In this document: one piece after another, positions 48,154 through 58,132 of the stretch
How the letters are laid out: each line of letters opens with the position of its first letter
Position numbering within the stretch: the stretch's first letter is position 1
DNA from: Ctenosaura bakeri
Lineage: Eukaryota > Chordata > Lepidosauria > Squamata > Iguanidae
Length of the DNA stretch: 64,000 nucleotides
Reading direction: 5' to 3'
Assembly: GCA_948474755.1 (NCBI GenBank)
Contig: CAOLHI010000647.1
Coordinates: 62,001-126,000, forward strand
Position numbers and translations under genes: made by a program
The notes under the pieces: model-generated
The model's input: only the letters and a program-made list of their open reading frames with translations
Told to the model about the DNA's origin: nothing
Databases searched by the model: none

Positions 48154-48384
48154 TGTGCCAACCAGATTTCCTTTTCACAAAGACTGGCTGAAAATCAAGC
48201 ACACACATATAAACACATTCCAGCACTATGCCACTTCTTTACTCTGAATTATATAGGTTAGATTTTTCCTAACCTTGTAAAAATATAATCTCCATAATTA
48301 TGAAGACGAATTATATTAATAAATTGGAAATCAGCTGGAAACCCCTAAAGAAAGTGATGGCAAGATGTTGCTTACAAAAACGTA

Positions 48385-48690
48385 AGAAGACCCAAGTTGG
48401 ATCAGACCAAAGGCACATCTCGTCCAATACTGTGTTGACAAAGTGGCCAACAGGATGCCAGTCAGAAGTCCACAAAGCAGGATTTGAATGCAGCAGCACC
48501 ATTCAATGTGTGTTCCCTGGTAACTGGTATTCTAAAGCCCGCTGCATCAGATCCTAGAGGTAATGCATAATCGTCAAGACTGATAGCCATTGACAGCCTT
48601 CACCTCCATGAATCTGTTTGATTCCTTTTTACAACCATCTCATTAGGTTGGTGTCATTACTTGTGGTAGTGAATTACATTGGTCAGAATC
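48385..48690 (-). mobile_element. CR1-type LINE 3' fragment
   Basis: + strand AAGAAGACCCAAGTTGGATC, AGACCAAAGGCACATCTCGT, CCAACAGGATGCCAGTCAGA, TTCCCTGGTAACTGGTATTC and CTCCATGAATCTGTTTGATT follow a common squamate CR1-like 3' region in reverse. No ORF. Confidence 0.6.
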
Positions 48691-48954
48691 CTGTTGGTGT
48701 CTTGCGCATACGTAGCTTCCCTTATGGAAGTGGTTGGATGTCTGCATGTCTGATGCAGGAGGTCTGCATTCAGTTCAAGGTGGCAGAAGTGGAGTTGGGC
48801 ATGCAGTGCAATAGTATGTGAAGAGGTACACTGGATTGTGTGCTGGGTTCAATGTTTGGCTGCACATTCAGTAAGGAAGTAAAATTTCACAGATTTCATT
48901 CTTTCAGGCAAGAATTAACATTTTACCATTTCCTTCACACTATGAGACAATAAT
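48691..48954. other. No gene recognised
   Basis: Intergenic between two repeat pieces. Confidence 0.4.
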
Positions 48955-49205
48955 CAGAAGCTATGTAGTTTTGAAGACTATTTGTATTTTGGGACTTATT
49001 CTGTGCAAACAAAAAATGCATGATATTTCATGTGCAGAAAATTCTGTTCCCTATGCATGGAACTTGTTTTCTGAGCAGAAATGCTATTTTTATATGCAAA
49101 ACACCAGCGTGCATCTTTTTGTATAGAATAAGTCCCAATTTGCAAATGCATACCCGTCTAGCATTCTCCGCATCAAGGTTTCCTGATGCTTGAGAAGCCC
49201 ATTTT
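48955..49205 (-). repeat. Dispersed repeat family D, - copy
   Basis: Reverse complement begins TTCTCAAGCATCAGGAAACC and later has GCACAGAATAAGTCCC-like words; collinear with 19235-19450. Confidence 0.5.
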
Positions 49206-49689
49206 TGATCCTTTAAAAAAATGTTTTTAAGTACTCTTTCTATCCCTGGCATTCAGTTGTGCATTGAGTTGTGTGTGCAGTTCTGCATTCAGTTTTATAA
49301 CATTACCATTCAATACAAAGATTACATAGCTCTATAAATGCATATTCCACATACAGAGAGGCACACTATGCAACCCCAATGTAGGTTCCTGGCCATAATT
49401 CAACCATGTGCTCTCAGAAGAGGTATTTCCTTTTATCTGTCCTGTGTATCCCACCATTCAGCACAATTGAATGTCCCTATCTGCTTCCATTATTGGGGGG
49501 AGGACAGAGAGAGAGACAGTGCTCCTATTCTGCTTTCTTGCCACCATACATAATACCACATCTATCATATCCCTCCTGCTTGTTCCCCCCTAAGGAGCCA
49601 CAGGCATACATCTCTCCTTTGTGAGAACTGTCCATCTCTATTCTCTGTTTTTTAATCAGTGATTTCTCCATAAGGTTCAGTTACTTACT
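49206..49689. other. No gene recognised
   Basis: Intergenic, no supported feature. Confidence 0.4.
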
Positions 49690-50476
49690 CCATGAATACT
49701 AGATTTCTTCAGGAACCTTTGATTAGAGACTTAATCAAAAGTCGTTTGAGAGTCCAATTAAGCAATATTTACCTGGTCATTGCTATCCTGTGCTTTTGAC
49801 ACAAAGAATTCTAAATGGTTTGTGAGACAGAACCCACTTTTTTTTCCCCAGTAGATCTTGCCTTGCTATGTGCTTGATAATTTTATTGTTATTAAGCTCG
49901 CCTAGAACATAGAAAAAGCTACTGAGATATCCTTTCCCAGATCCTCCTGGATCTCTTTTATAAAGCTGACATTTCACTAGTAACTCTTTGGTGCTCTCGT
50001 ACAGAAGTTGATCTTATGGTACATATTTTTTATTATTATTATTTTATTTTTTGTGGAAGATTAGGTAGATCTTGTTGGAATCTTTAAGAAGTCTTGGACA
50101 CTATTATTATGCATGAACTTGTTCAGTTTGTCAATGAGGTCTAAAATCTCAACATTTCTCACCATTATCTGCTTCAGTTTCTCAGATTTTCTACTTGAAA
50201 ATATTAGTTCAGGCATGGTTATCTGCCCTACATCTGCTGCAGTGAGGACAGATGGAAAGAACTCATTTAGTTTCTCTGCAGGCTCATTATACTCCTTTAG
50301 TACTCTTTTAACTCCCTTGTCATGCAGTGGTTCAGCACTTCTCTATCTAGTTTCCAGTTTCTGATCTGTTTCAATAATTTTTTAAATTGCTGGTCTTAAA
50401 GTCATTAGCAGTACATTCCTCAACCCTCTCCTTTTTTATTCCTTTTAGGTATTTACATTTTTGTGTTTACAATTTT
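49690..50476 (-). mobile_element. CR1-clade (L3-like) LINE remnant
   Basis: On the + strand TGTGCTTGATAATTTTATTG, CAGATCCTCCTGGATCTCTT, CATCTGCTGCAGTGAGGACA, AACTCATTTAGTTTCTCTGC and TTAGTACTCTTTTAACTCCC occur in the order expected of an antisense L3/CR1 element upstream of RT. Heavily decayed, with many stops. A family A MITE lies at its right edge. Confidence 0.6.
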
Positions 50477-50565
50477 GGCCATTTCCTCACTACACTCTTA
50501 TAGTGCGATTATTCCACTTTCAACATCCTATGGAATCCTGGGGTTTGCAGTTTAGGGAGAGGCCA
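50477..50565. mobile_element. Half of a family A hairpin MITE
   Basis: GGCCATTTCCTCACTACAC, TATAGTGCGATTATTCCAC and TATGGAATCCTGGGGTTTGC match the left arm of 12776-12960; the right arm is missing. Confidence 0.65.
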
Positions 50566-50837
50566 ACCATTCTTATGCTCTGTGTTCAGGCAAGGCCTCC
50601 ATTTCCTGAAAGTAGTCTCCTTCCTTAGTTCACCTTCACATTGCTTGATAACCAAGCTGGTGACTTCCTGAACTTCATGATATTTTTTTCTGACCTACAG
50701 TATATATTTTACCTGCTTTTGTTTCTGTGTTTTCAAATAACCCTCAAGCATTCTGGAGAGATTTGACACTCCTGACTTTCCTTTTCAACCATTTAATTCC
50801 CATATTCCAGAAAAGTATCTTCTCTTGACATCCACTA
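50566..50837. other. Possibly further L3-like LINE sequence
   Basis: No gene. The layout suggests the L3-like element may continue past the MITE, but no diagnostic block was recognised. Confidence 0.3.
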
Positions 50838-51380
50838 TTTGAATTCTTCAAAGGAGACCCTATTGCATGTCCCAACATCTCATGAAGTTTGGTTGGTGGG
50901 CACACATAATAGGTCTTTCCCCGTAACAGCCAGTGGCATAGGGACGGGGGGGCAAGGGGGGCAGTGCGCCCTGGGCGGCACTATTTTAGGTGCACCACCC
51001 ATGCACACCGTCATCCTGCCCACATGCCTCCGCCCCTGCCCCTACCGCACTCGTGCTAAGCTATGCCACTGGTAGCAGCATCTCAACTATGGAACTACCT
51101 ACCCAGAGAAGTTAGGCTGGCCCCATCAATCTTAAGTTTCTGGCTGGTAGCCAAAAGAGTGCTGTTCTGAATGGCATTCAATGTTTGAAATTGCTCTCTT
51201 GACTGTTTCAAAACTGGATTCTAGGATTGTTTTTAGACTGCCTTTATGAAAAAAATAAATAGTATTTTAATGTGTTTTTATAATGTTTTTAACTTTGTAT
51301 TGTTTTAATTGGTTTTTATTTGTCCATCGCCTCAGAAGCTCTTGTGGGCTGGGAGGCAAGACAGAAATACTATAAATATA
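50838..51380 (+). mobile_element. L2-like LINE 3' fragment carrying a hAT MITE
   Basis: GGTTGGTGGGCACACATAAT and AGGTCTTTCCCC (before the MITE), then CAACTATGGAACTACCTACC and CAGAGAAGTTAGGCTGGCC (after it), are the C-terminal RT/tail region of vertebrate L2-like LINEs. A TTTTAATGTGTTTTTATAAT-type tail follows, with CAGAAGCTCTTGTGGGC near 51335. Confidence 0.6.
50931..51071. mobile_element. hAT-like MITE with 8-bp duplication
   Basis: Ends CAGTGGCATAG and CTATGCCACTG are perfect inverted repeats. Flanks GTAACAGC (50923-50930) and GTAGCAGC (51072-51079) differ by one base. 141 bp, GC-rich interior, inserted in the L2-like LINE. Confidence 0.85.
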
Positions 51381-52107
51381 GTGCTTCCAGACCACATCCA
51401 TGAATGTGGATGTTATCATAGCAGAGCTAAAACTCATACATTGTTGCCAATCTGGTGAATGCCATGAGCAGATAAAAATAAGCATTTTTTGGCTGTGTTG
51501 GAGCATTTATTAAATTTTTGTTCACACAGACAAATGGATCTGAGCCACCATTTAAATATTCTATAATCCCTACAATATTATGCCACTTTAGGACACTGTG
51601 GGAAATTAAAATGGTAACTCAGAGTCAGACATCTGGAGCTCATCAGGGCCCACCAATACAAGAAAAGTGTTAGGCCCCACTTAAACCCCAAACCAAACCT
51701 AGTATGTGGGATTACATCTACTTTTTGGTGCAACTTTTGGATTTTCAAATTAGTATAATAGAATTTTCACCTTTAACTCTGGGTGTGGAGTTAATATTTT
51801 AAGCCACTCTGGGTTGCAAGGACGCTGGATTTGAAGAATCCATGCCTGGCTTCTGGAATGGCCAGTCACAGCCCTACTGGACCTTTTGATTCTATTTTAT
51901 TTTTAGTCCTGCTTGTCTCCCATTATGGGACCCAAGGCCTTGACACCTGGATCCCAAAACTTTATTCTGATCAACCAGTATGATGCAGTAGGAAGGTATA
52001 CTGCTCTATGAGAGCAGAAGGCCAGGGCATATTATTGGTTTTTACCCAGATTGAGGTTTGTATTAGCATAGCAATAAAGAAAAGTGGGCCTGTTGTCACT
52101 GTCCTTA
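51381..52107. other. No gene recognised
   Basis: Intergenic. A TTTTATTTTTAGTCCTGCTT scrap near 51894 resembles the LINE/SINE tail at 37205. Confidence 0.4.
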
Positions 52108-52626
52108 GGCCCTTTCCACATGGTGTAGTCACTGTGTAGCTGCGATGGCTTGAGGAGGTGTGCATCCGCACGTCATCGCTATTAAGTTGATGTTAAGTTG
52201 CTGGCGCACTTTTGCATGTTGCTAAAGCATCATATTTGAGCAATGGAAAAAATGCGTTTTCACTCCGTGAGACTGCTTCTACTACGTTTCTACAACTACA
52301 TGCAGAACCGTTGAAGCGCATTCTCACAGGAATGGGCAGGTTCGGGGTGGGCCCAGCTCGGCACATGTGACATCGTGTCTGCGTAGAGACATCCTTCCCA
52401 AGATTTTTTTTAAAAAAGGGATCCAATGAAATGGGCAGGGGCAGGTCATAGGCAGAGCAGGGGAGTGGTGACAAACACTGTAGTGTGGAACGAGAAAGCA
52501 GCCCTCGCCGCCTCAAGCGGAGGACGGTGCAGAATGCCATGTCACAGAAACGTCACAGAAACGCAGCCATAAACTCTGCTCCTATGACGCCATGAGGCAG
52601 TTCTGCCATCCCGTGTGGAAAGGCCC
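52108..52626. mobile_element. Nonautonomous DNA transposon with TTA duplication
   Basis: Left GGCCCTTTCCACATGG and right CCGTGTGGAAAGGCCC form inverted ends, flanked by identical TTA (52105-52107 and 52627-52629). A 3-bp TWA duplication fits PIF/Harbinger. 519 bp; the minus-strand 115-codon ORF within is not transposase-like. Confidence 0.7.
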
Positions 52627-54195
52627 TTAGTGAAGACAGTTCTTTGGCAGCCTACTTTAGAAAACAGACACAGTTATTTATCATAGCGGGCCAATGGGCA
52701 TTCATATCTTTTAACGCAACTGATTGGTGACACGCTTGTTTGTGGCCTCTCCAGCCAAGCCTGTTGCTTGGCAAATGGATGATTGTTCATTTTGTGATGT
52801 CACTTCCTGGAAACAGCATAGCAACACCAGAGTATGATCCTTTTCTTTTTTAAAAACGGTGGATTGAGTTGCTACCTGACCAGAATGAACTGGCAACAAC
52901 AAAACAGAGAATTGTATCTAACCCAGCTGACGATCTTCTTTGACTGTTGTTTCTAGCTGCCACACTTCGCGCACCTTTCAACAGCTGTGTCCACCTTTGT
53001 GTTTCAGGTAATTGAGCTTCCAACACCAATTAGCACAGAAATAAATAACCTATTGATGAAGCAGTAGATAATTATGTACATGCAAAGCCATCAAGCAACA
53101 GCTGTGAGCATTAGACTAAAAAAAAAAATCAATAACACTTCACAGTACCAGTAGACCAGAGCCTAAGGGGAATCATTAGAGATAAATGGGAACTTTTTTA
53201 GGTTCCTTTTTTATTAGAATTTGCCCAAATTTACAAAGTTGGAATGTGAAAGAAAACAAAACTATTAGATTTGCCCATCATTATGGATGGGCGAGAATTT
53301 CATTTCAGTTTATTTTTTATCGGGTTTTACCAAAATTTGTAAATGAGAAAAGTGAAAGTGACAGATTTGTCGTTGAGGGGAGAAAGGGATATGGGAGCAG
53401 TGTGAAGTGTGCAGCATAGGGGAGCAAATGAAAGGATGTAGATCTGTTGGACCCATGGATTTCTGAGCCCTCAAACACATCCCTGACACAGGAAAAGATT
53501 CAAACGAATACCCCTGGTGGTCTGACTCCTTTCCCTCCCATTGCTTGCAGTGGGTTTTGTTTCCAAATAAGCCCGACTTTTATTTGCCAGGCCAAACCAG
53601 AGCAATAGGCTCATTCATCTCATTGAGACAATGTGTTTCCTTTGGTGACGTGGAGTATTTTCAAAAAATTACTCAGTTGGAACACCAAGAGAAAGAAACA
53701 AATTAGAACAGAGAAGCATATGTGTTTTGAAGATACTCAATCTCATGTTGAATATGTATGTGCTGTGTTTTTGGAGTAAAATTAATTTTGCAAAAATAAT
53801 CTATAAACATGTTATTAAATGCTTATTCAGTCCTGATGAAAGGCACACTCTAAGACTGCCCAGAAATAAAATGGAGATGTCTAGAATATCTTAGAAAAAA
53901 CTAGGGACTTACACACCACATTTGCAAAAAGCAATGAGAATTGTTGTCACTCTTATGAATGGTCATGGTCTCATACCTTCCTTGTATAATACATGCAATG
54001 ACATGTTAAAACAAAAGGAGAATAGGCAGGGCTGAGCATATCATTTGGCAGAACGACGGGACTATATCAGGCAGCAGATTTTGGATATCATGAAAGAGCA
54101 ACCAATGTTTACACACAGCATACTTTAGTTAACAAAGCCTCTGAAAATCTCCTTTTTGTAAAGTTTTTTTTTGGAAAGTTTTTATGCCTACCACT
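52627..54195. other. No gene recognised
   Basis: Intergenic. At 53197-53350 a palindrome-like pair (TTTGCCCATCATTATGGATG and flanking TTAGAATTTGCCCAAATTTA) hints at another hairpin repeat without clear ends. Confidence 0.4.
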
Positions 54196-54612
54196 TAGAA
54201 TCATAGAATCATACAGTTGGAGGAGACCCCAGGGGCCATCGAGTCCAACCCCCTGCTATGCAAGAACACCCATAAAAGCATTCCCAACAGATGGCCATCC
54301 AGCCGCTGCTTAAAAACCTCCAAGAAGGAGATGCCACCACACTCTGAGGCAGTATATTCCACTGCCAGATAGCTCTGACCATCAAGAAGTTCTTCCTGAG
54401 GTTCAAGTAGAATGTCCTTTCCTGTAGCTTGAATCCAGTGCTCCTTATCCTAGTGTCTGGAGCAGCAAAAAACAAGCCCGTTTCCTCCTTGGCATGACAT
54501 CTCTTCAAATATTTAAATGTGGCTATCATGTCCCCTCTTAACCTTCTCTTCTGAAGACTAAACATCTCCAACTCCCTAAGCCATTGCTCATACAGCATGG
54601 CTTCCAGGCCCT

Positions 54613-55368
54613 TCACCATTTTGGTTGCCCTCCTCTGGACACGTTCCAGCTTGTCGATATCCTTCTTGAATTGAGGTGCTGGACACAGTATTCCTGATGA
54701 GGTCTAACCAATGCAGAATAGAGTGGTACCATTACCTCCCTTGATCCAGACGCCATACTCCTATTGATGCAACCAAGAATCGTGTTGGCTTTCTTGGCTG
54801 CTGCGTCACATTGCTGACTCATGTTCAGCTTGTGATCTACCAAGACTCCTAGATCCCTTTCACATGTACTACTATCCAGCCATGTGTCCCCCATCCTATA
54901 TTTGTGCATTCCATTTTTTTTTTTGCCTAAGTGTAGGACTTTACATTTCTCTTTGTTGAAATTCATTTTGTTATCTTTGGTCCAGCTCTCCAATCTGTGA
55001 AGGTCATTTTGAAATTTGAACCTGTCCTCTGGGGTATTAGCAACCCCTCCCAATTTGGTGTCATCTGCAAATTTGATCAGCGTGCCCTCTACTCCTTCAT
55101 CCAAGTCATTGATGAAGATATTGAATAGCACTGGGCCCCGGACAGAAACCTGTGGCACTCCACTAGTCACTTCTCTCCAAGATGAAAACCAGCCATTGGT
55201 GAGCACCCTTTGGGTTCGTTCGACCAACCAATTACCAATCCACCTAACAGCAGCCCCATCCAGCCTGCATTTTACTAGCTTCTTTGCAAGAATGTCATGG
55301 GGAACTTTGTCAAAGGCCTTACTGAAGTCAAGATATGCTACGTCTACAGCATTCCCTTCATCTATCAA
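54613..55368 (-). pseudogene. CR1 reverse-transcriptase fragment
   Basis: 251-codon frame with AYLDFSKAFDKVPHDIL, LFNIFINDLDEGVEGTL, the catalytic FADDTKLGGVA (F-A-D-D intact), NKMNFNKEKCKVLHLGKK, DLGVLVDHKLNMSQQCDAAA and VPLYSALVRPH. The usual GVPQGSVLGP reads GVPQVSVRGP, altering a conserved Gly and Leu. Frameshifts at both ends detach it from neighbouring parts, so it is a pseudogene though its active site is still readable. Confidence 0.85.
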
Positions 55369-55523
55369 GCTTGTAAGCCTATCATAAAAAGAGATAAGAT
55401 TTGTCTAGTATGACTTAGTTCTGAGAAATCCATGTTGACTTTTAGTGATTACGGCATTGCTTTCTAAGTAATTACAAACTGACTGTTTAATGATCTGCTC
55501 TAGGATCTTTCCTGGTATTGATG

Positions 55524-56024
55524 TCAGGCTGACCGGGTGATCATTATTTGGGTGCTCTTTTTCCCCTTCTTGAAGATGGGGATGACATTTGCCCTCCTCC
55601 AGTTTTCTGGGACTTCTCCTGTTCTCCAAGAGTTCTCAAAGATTATTGCAAGTGGTTCAGAAATGACTTCTGCCAGTTCTCTTAATATCCTTGGATGTAA
55701 TTCATCTGGCCCTGGAGACTTGAATTCATCTAGTTTAGCCAAATATTCCTGTACTACTTCTCTACTTATTCTGTGCTGCATTTCTCCCCCTTCCTCACCT
55801 GCTCCCCATCCCCCAGATTGAGTACTTCTGTCCTTTTGGGAGAAAACTGAGGCAAAGAAGGTGTTGAGTAGTTCTGCCTTCTCTCTTCCCTCCGTTATTA
55901 ATTGGCCATCTTCTCCACGCAGTGACCCTATCATCTCCTTGTTTTTCTTTTTGTTGCAAACATATCTAAAAAAGCCCTTGTTATTGTTTTTAATGTCTCT
56001 GGCAAGCCTGAGTTCATTCTGCAC
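55524..56024 (-). pseudogene. CR1 ORF2 pre-RT/fingers fragment
   Basis: 166-codon frame starting in [20 protein letters not shown] and running through [36 protein letters not shown] and [19 protein letters not shown], then IPIFKKGKK. This is the standard linker and N-terminal RT of CR1. It lies directly upstream, in CR1 orientation, of the RT fragment at 54613-55368, separated by a frameshift near 55550. Confidence 0.85.
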
Positions 56025-56090
56025 TTTAGCTTTTCTGACCTTCTCCCTACGTCTCCTGGCTATACTTCTCTCATCTTTCCCTGCCTAGCT

Positions 56091-56462
56091 GGAAGGTTTT
56101 TTTAGTAGCATCAGCATTGCAAGACTGGCAAAGGAGGGCTGGAGAAACACAGACTTTTGATTGTAGCTTCATGTCTGCAAAAAAAAACAATATAATAAAA
56201 TTCGAGCTGCAAAAGAATAGGATTCTGCTCTAGCCAGTCGTGCTGTAGCTTTGTGTACCAGCCTACTACAGGCAAAGTAAACAGCACCTAACCCCAGAGT
56301 CCTTAACTGAACATGCATGAATAACAAAACAGACTGGAAAGGGGAGAGAAGATAAGCCTCCTTCACCAGCTCCCCACAGTAAGCATAGATCTATAAATGT
56401 GGCCACAGAAATGGAAATCCTAAGAAAAGTGGAGGCTGGTGAAAGAAAAACTCTTCCTTGTA
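56091..56462. other. No gene recognised
   Basis: Intergenic flank between the CR1 and the hAT element, with the left 8-bp duplication TCCTTGTA at 56455-56462. Confidence 0.5.
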
Positions 56463-56783
56463 CAAAGGTGTATCTAGGGTGGGGAAACTGAGGTGCATGC
56501 CCTGGGCACCAATCGTAGGGGGATGCAAAAAAGCCAACCCCCCAAACCCCTCATCCTTCCACCCAGGTCTGGTCTGCCACCACCCCACTGGGGTCGTTCC
56601 TGGCCTGGTGCAGAGGCAGCAGACAGCAGTGGCAATAGCAGCAGCCCTCCCACCCAAGCCTGACCTGCTACCACCCCTGCCAGGGTCTTCCTCTGCCTGG
56701 GGTAGTGGCAACAGGAGAAGCAGCACCTAGGGGCACAACTTCCACACTTGCCTTAGGCACTATTGAACCTAGATATACCACTG
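56463..56783. mobile_element. hAT-like nonautonomous element with perfect 8-bp duplication
   Basis: Left CAAAGGTGTATCTAGGG and right CCTAGATATACCACTG are inverted ends; the flanks TCCTTGTA (56455-56462 and 56784-56791) are identical. 321 bp, GC-rich interior with ORFs on both strands that are compositional. End sequence is related to 23181-23352. Confidence 0.85.
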
Positions 56784-56791
56784 TCCTTGTA

Positions 56792-57280
56792 TGCATTTTG
56801 GAAGAAACCTTCAAGCGGTAGCTAGAACATTTGCCATGTTTTTGTTTACCTATGCAAGGCTTATCTGACCCAGTTATTTCATTTCACAAATGTATGCTGT
56901 TAGTTTTGAATAAAAAGTTTGCTGAAACATGTTGAAGTACACTCCCCCCCCCTTTTTTTTTGTGGTATAGGAATCTGTACTTATGCTTTCTGTGATTTCT
57001 GCCTCTGGTACCAAATTTTCTCTTTCTTTGAGGCAAGCAAATGTGCTCTAACCAAAGATTGCAAGATATTCGAAATCCAGGAACAGCTGTTCATATATGA
57101 TACCTTGGGAATTGTTCCTTTATCCACACTTTGCCTTAGTGTGAATATATAAAAGAAGCCTACCAATTTTCCTTCCCATTTATTTTATTTCTTTTAAACT
57201 CACCCTTTAGGACAAGCCCTCACAAAGTGACTTAACAGTAAAAATGTTAACAGCGGCAATACATATGTGTGCTGTGACAA
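56792..57280. other. No gene recognised
   Basis: AT-rich intergenic, with a C-run then T-run at 56945-56961. Confidence 0.45.
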
Positions 57281-57281
57281 G

Positions 57282-57347
<66 letters not shown>

Positions 57348-57348
57348 C
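57281..57348. repeat. (GAAA)n microsatellite
   Basis: About 16 nearly perfect units; same motif and strand as the tract at 48076. Confidence 0.95.
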
Positions 57349-57649
57349 ATTCTCATTACTTCTTCTAGCATCTAACTAGGAAGAGAAAAATTCAGCTGCA
57401 CACATGTAGAGAGGATGATTCAGTTAAGAGTGTACACTCGTGTCTTAGTGGAAAAGCTGCCTCTACTAATTTGTTTATCAGAATACTTTCTGCTCTGTGG
57501 GTAAGGTACTATAACACTGACTGGAAGTTTTATATGAAAATTGACAGCTAATTCAAAATAAAGCCAGCAAAAATCCCAGTCATCAAATAATGGTTCTAAC
57601 CTCAGCACCCCATTTATACCTATTGCATTAGGATAACTCTAGAATATTA
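57349..57649. other. No gene recognised
   Basis: Short intergenic stretch. Confidence 0.4.
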
Positions 57650-57872
57650 GAGCCAGTGTGTGTCTTTATTACACCACTATAACACTCTGATACCCCTCTA
57701 AGTGCCATGTTTCCATTAAACAGAATCCTAGAATTTCATGAGGCACAAGAACTCACTGGCTGAGAAGTCTAAATATTCCTCCCTCGACTGCAAGTCCCAG
57801 GATTCCAGAAGATGGAACCATGACAGTTAAAGTAGATTCAGAATGCTATAACTGTGCAGTGTGAAATGGCCC
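57650..57872. mobile_element. Diverged family A hairpin MITE
   Basis: Left ACACCACTATAACACTCTGA pairs loosely with right TCAGAATGCTATAACTGTGC and GTGTGAAATGGCCC. Inner arms: CAGAATCCTAGAATTTCATG and GTCCCAGGATTCCAGAAG. A further half-copy may follow to about 57990 (ATTGCTATAATAGTGTAATG). Confidence 0.55.
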
Positions 57873-58088
57873 TAGGTATTTCATTAAACTACAAAACCCC
57901 ATATCCCAAACGATGAAACAGTTAAAATGACAGTTAAAATTGTTTCAAAAAGCTACATTGCTATAATAGTGTAATGCAGATCTCAGCTTGCACTTTTAGA
58001 AATAATGCCATAAACTCATTCTTGGAGTGTGCCCGCTCAAAATACTGGGGTGTCTGTATGGAATGGATAGCTGAAGACTTCTCTGATT

Positions 58089-58132
<44 letters not shown>
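58089..58132. repeat. (TC)n(AC)n compound microsatellite
   Basis: About 12 TC units then about 10 AC units. Confidence 0.95.

Larger units (their letters stand above)
54196..56090 (-). mobile_element. CR1 LINE, 5'-truncated, best-preserved copy
   Basis: 3' end at 54196 with + strand TAGAATCATAGAATCATACA (ATTCTATG terminal repeat). Domains read leftwards from 56090: pre-RT region (56024-55524, with [15 protein letters not shown]), RT fingers/palm (55368-54613) and the C-terminal RT tail (54619-54209, RRLRGDMIATFKYLKRCHAK). About 1.9 kb; the endonuclease half is missing. A few frameshifts and stops break the frame, but it is clearly younger than the copy at 33058. Confidence 0.9.

Noticed and set aside
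48006..48226. Lys/Glu-repeat and Phe/Ser-repeat ORFs
   Set aside because: Translation of the (GAAA)n microsatellite.
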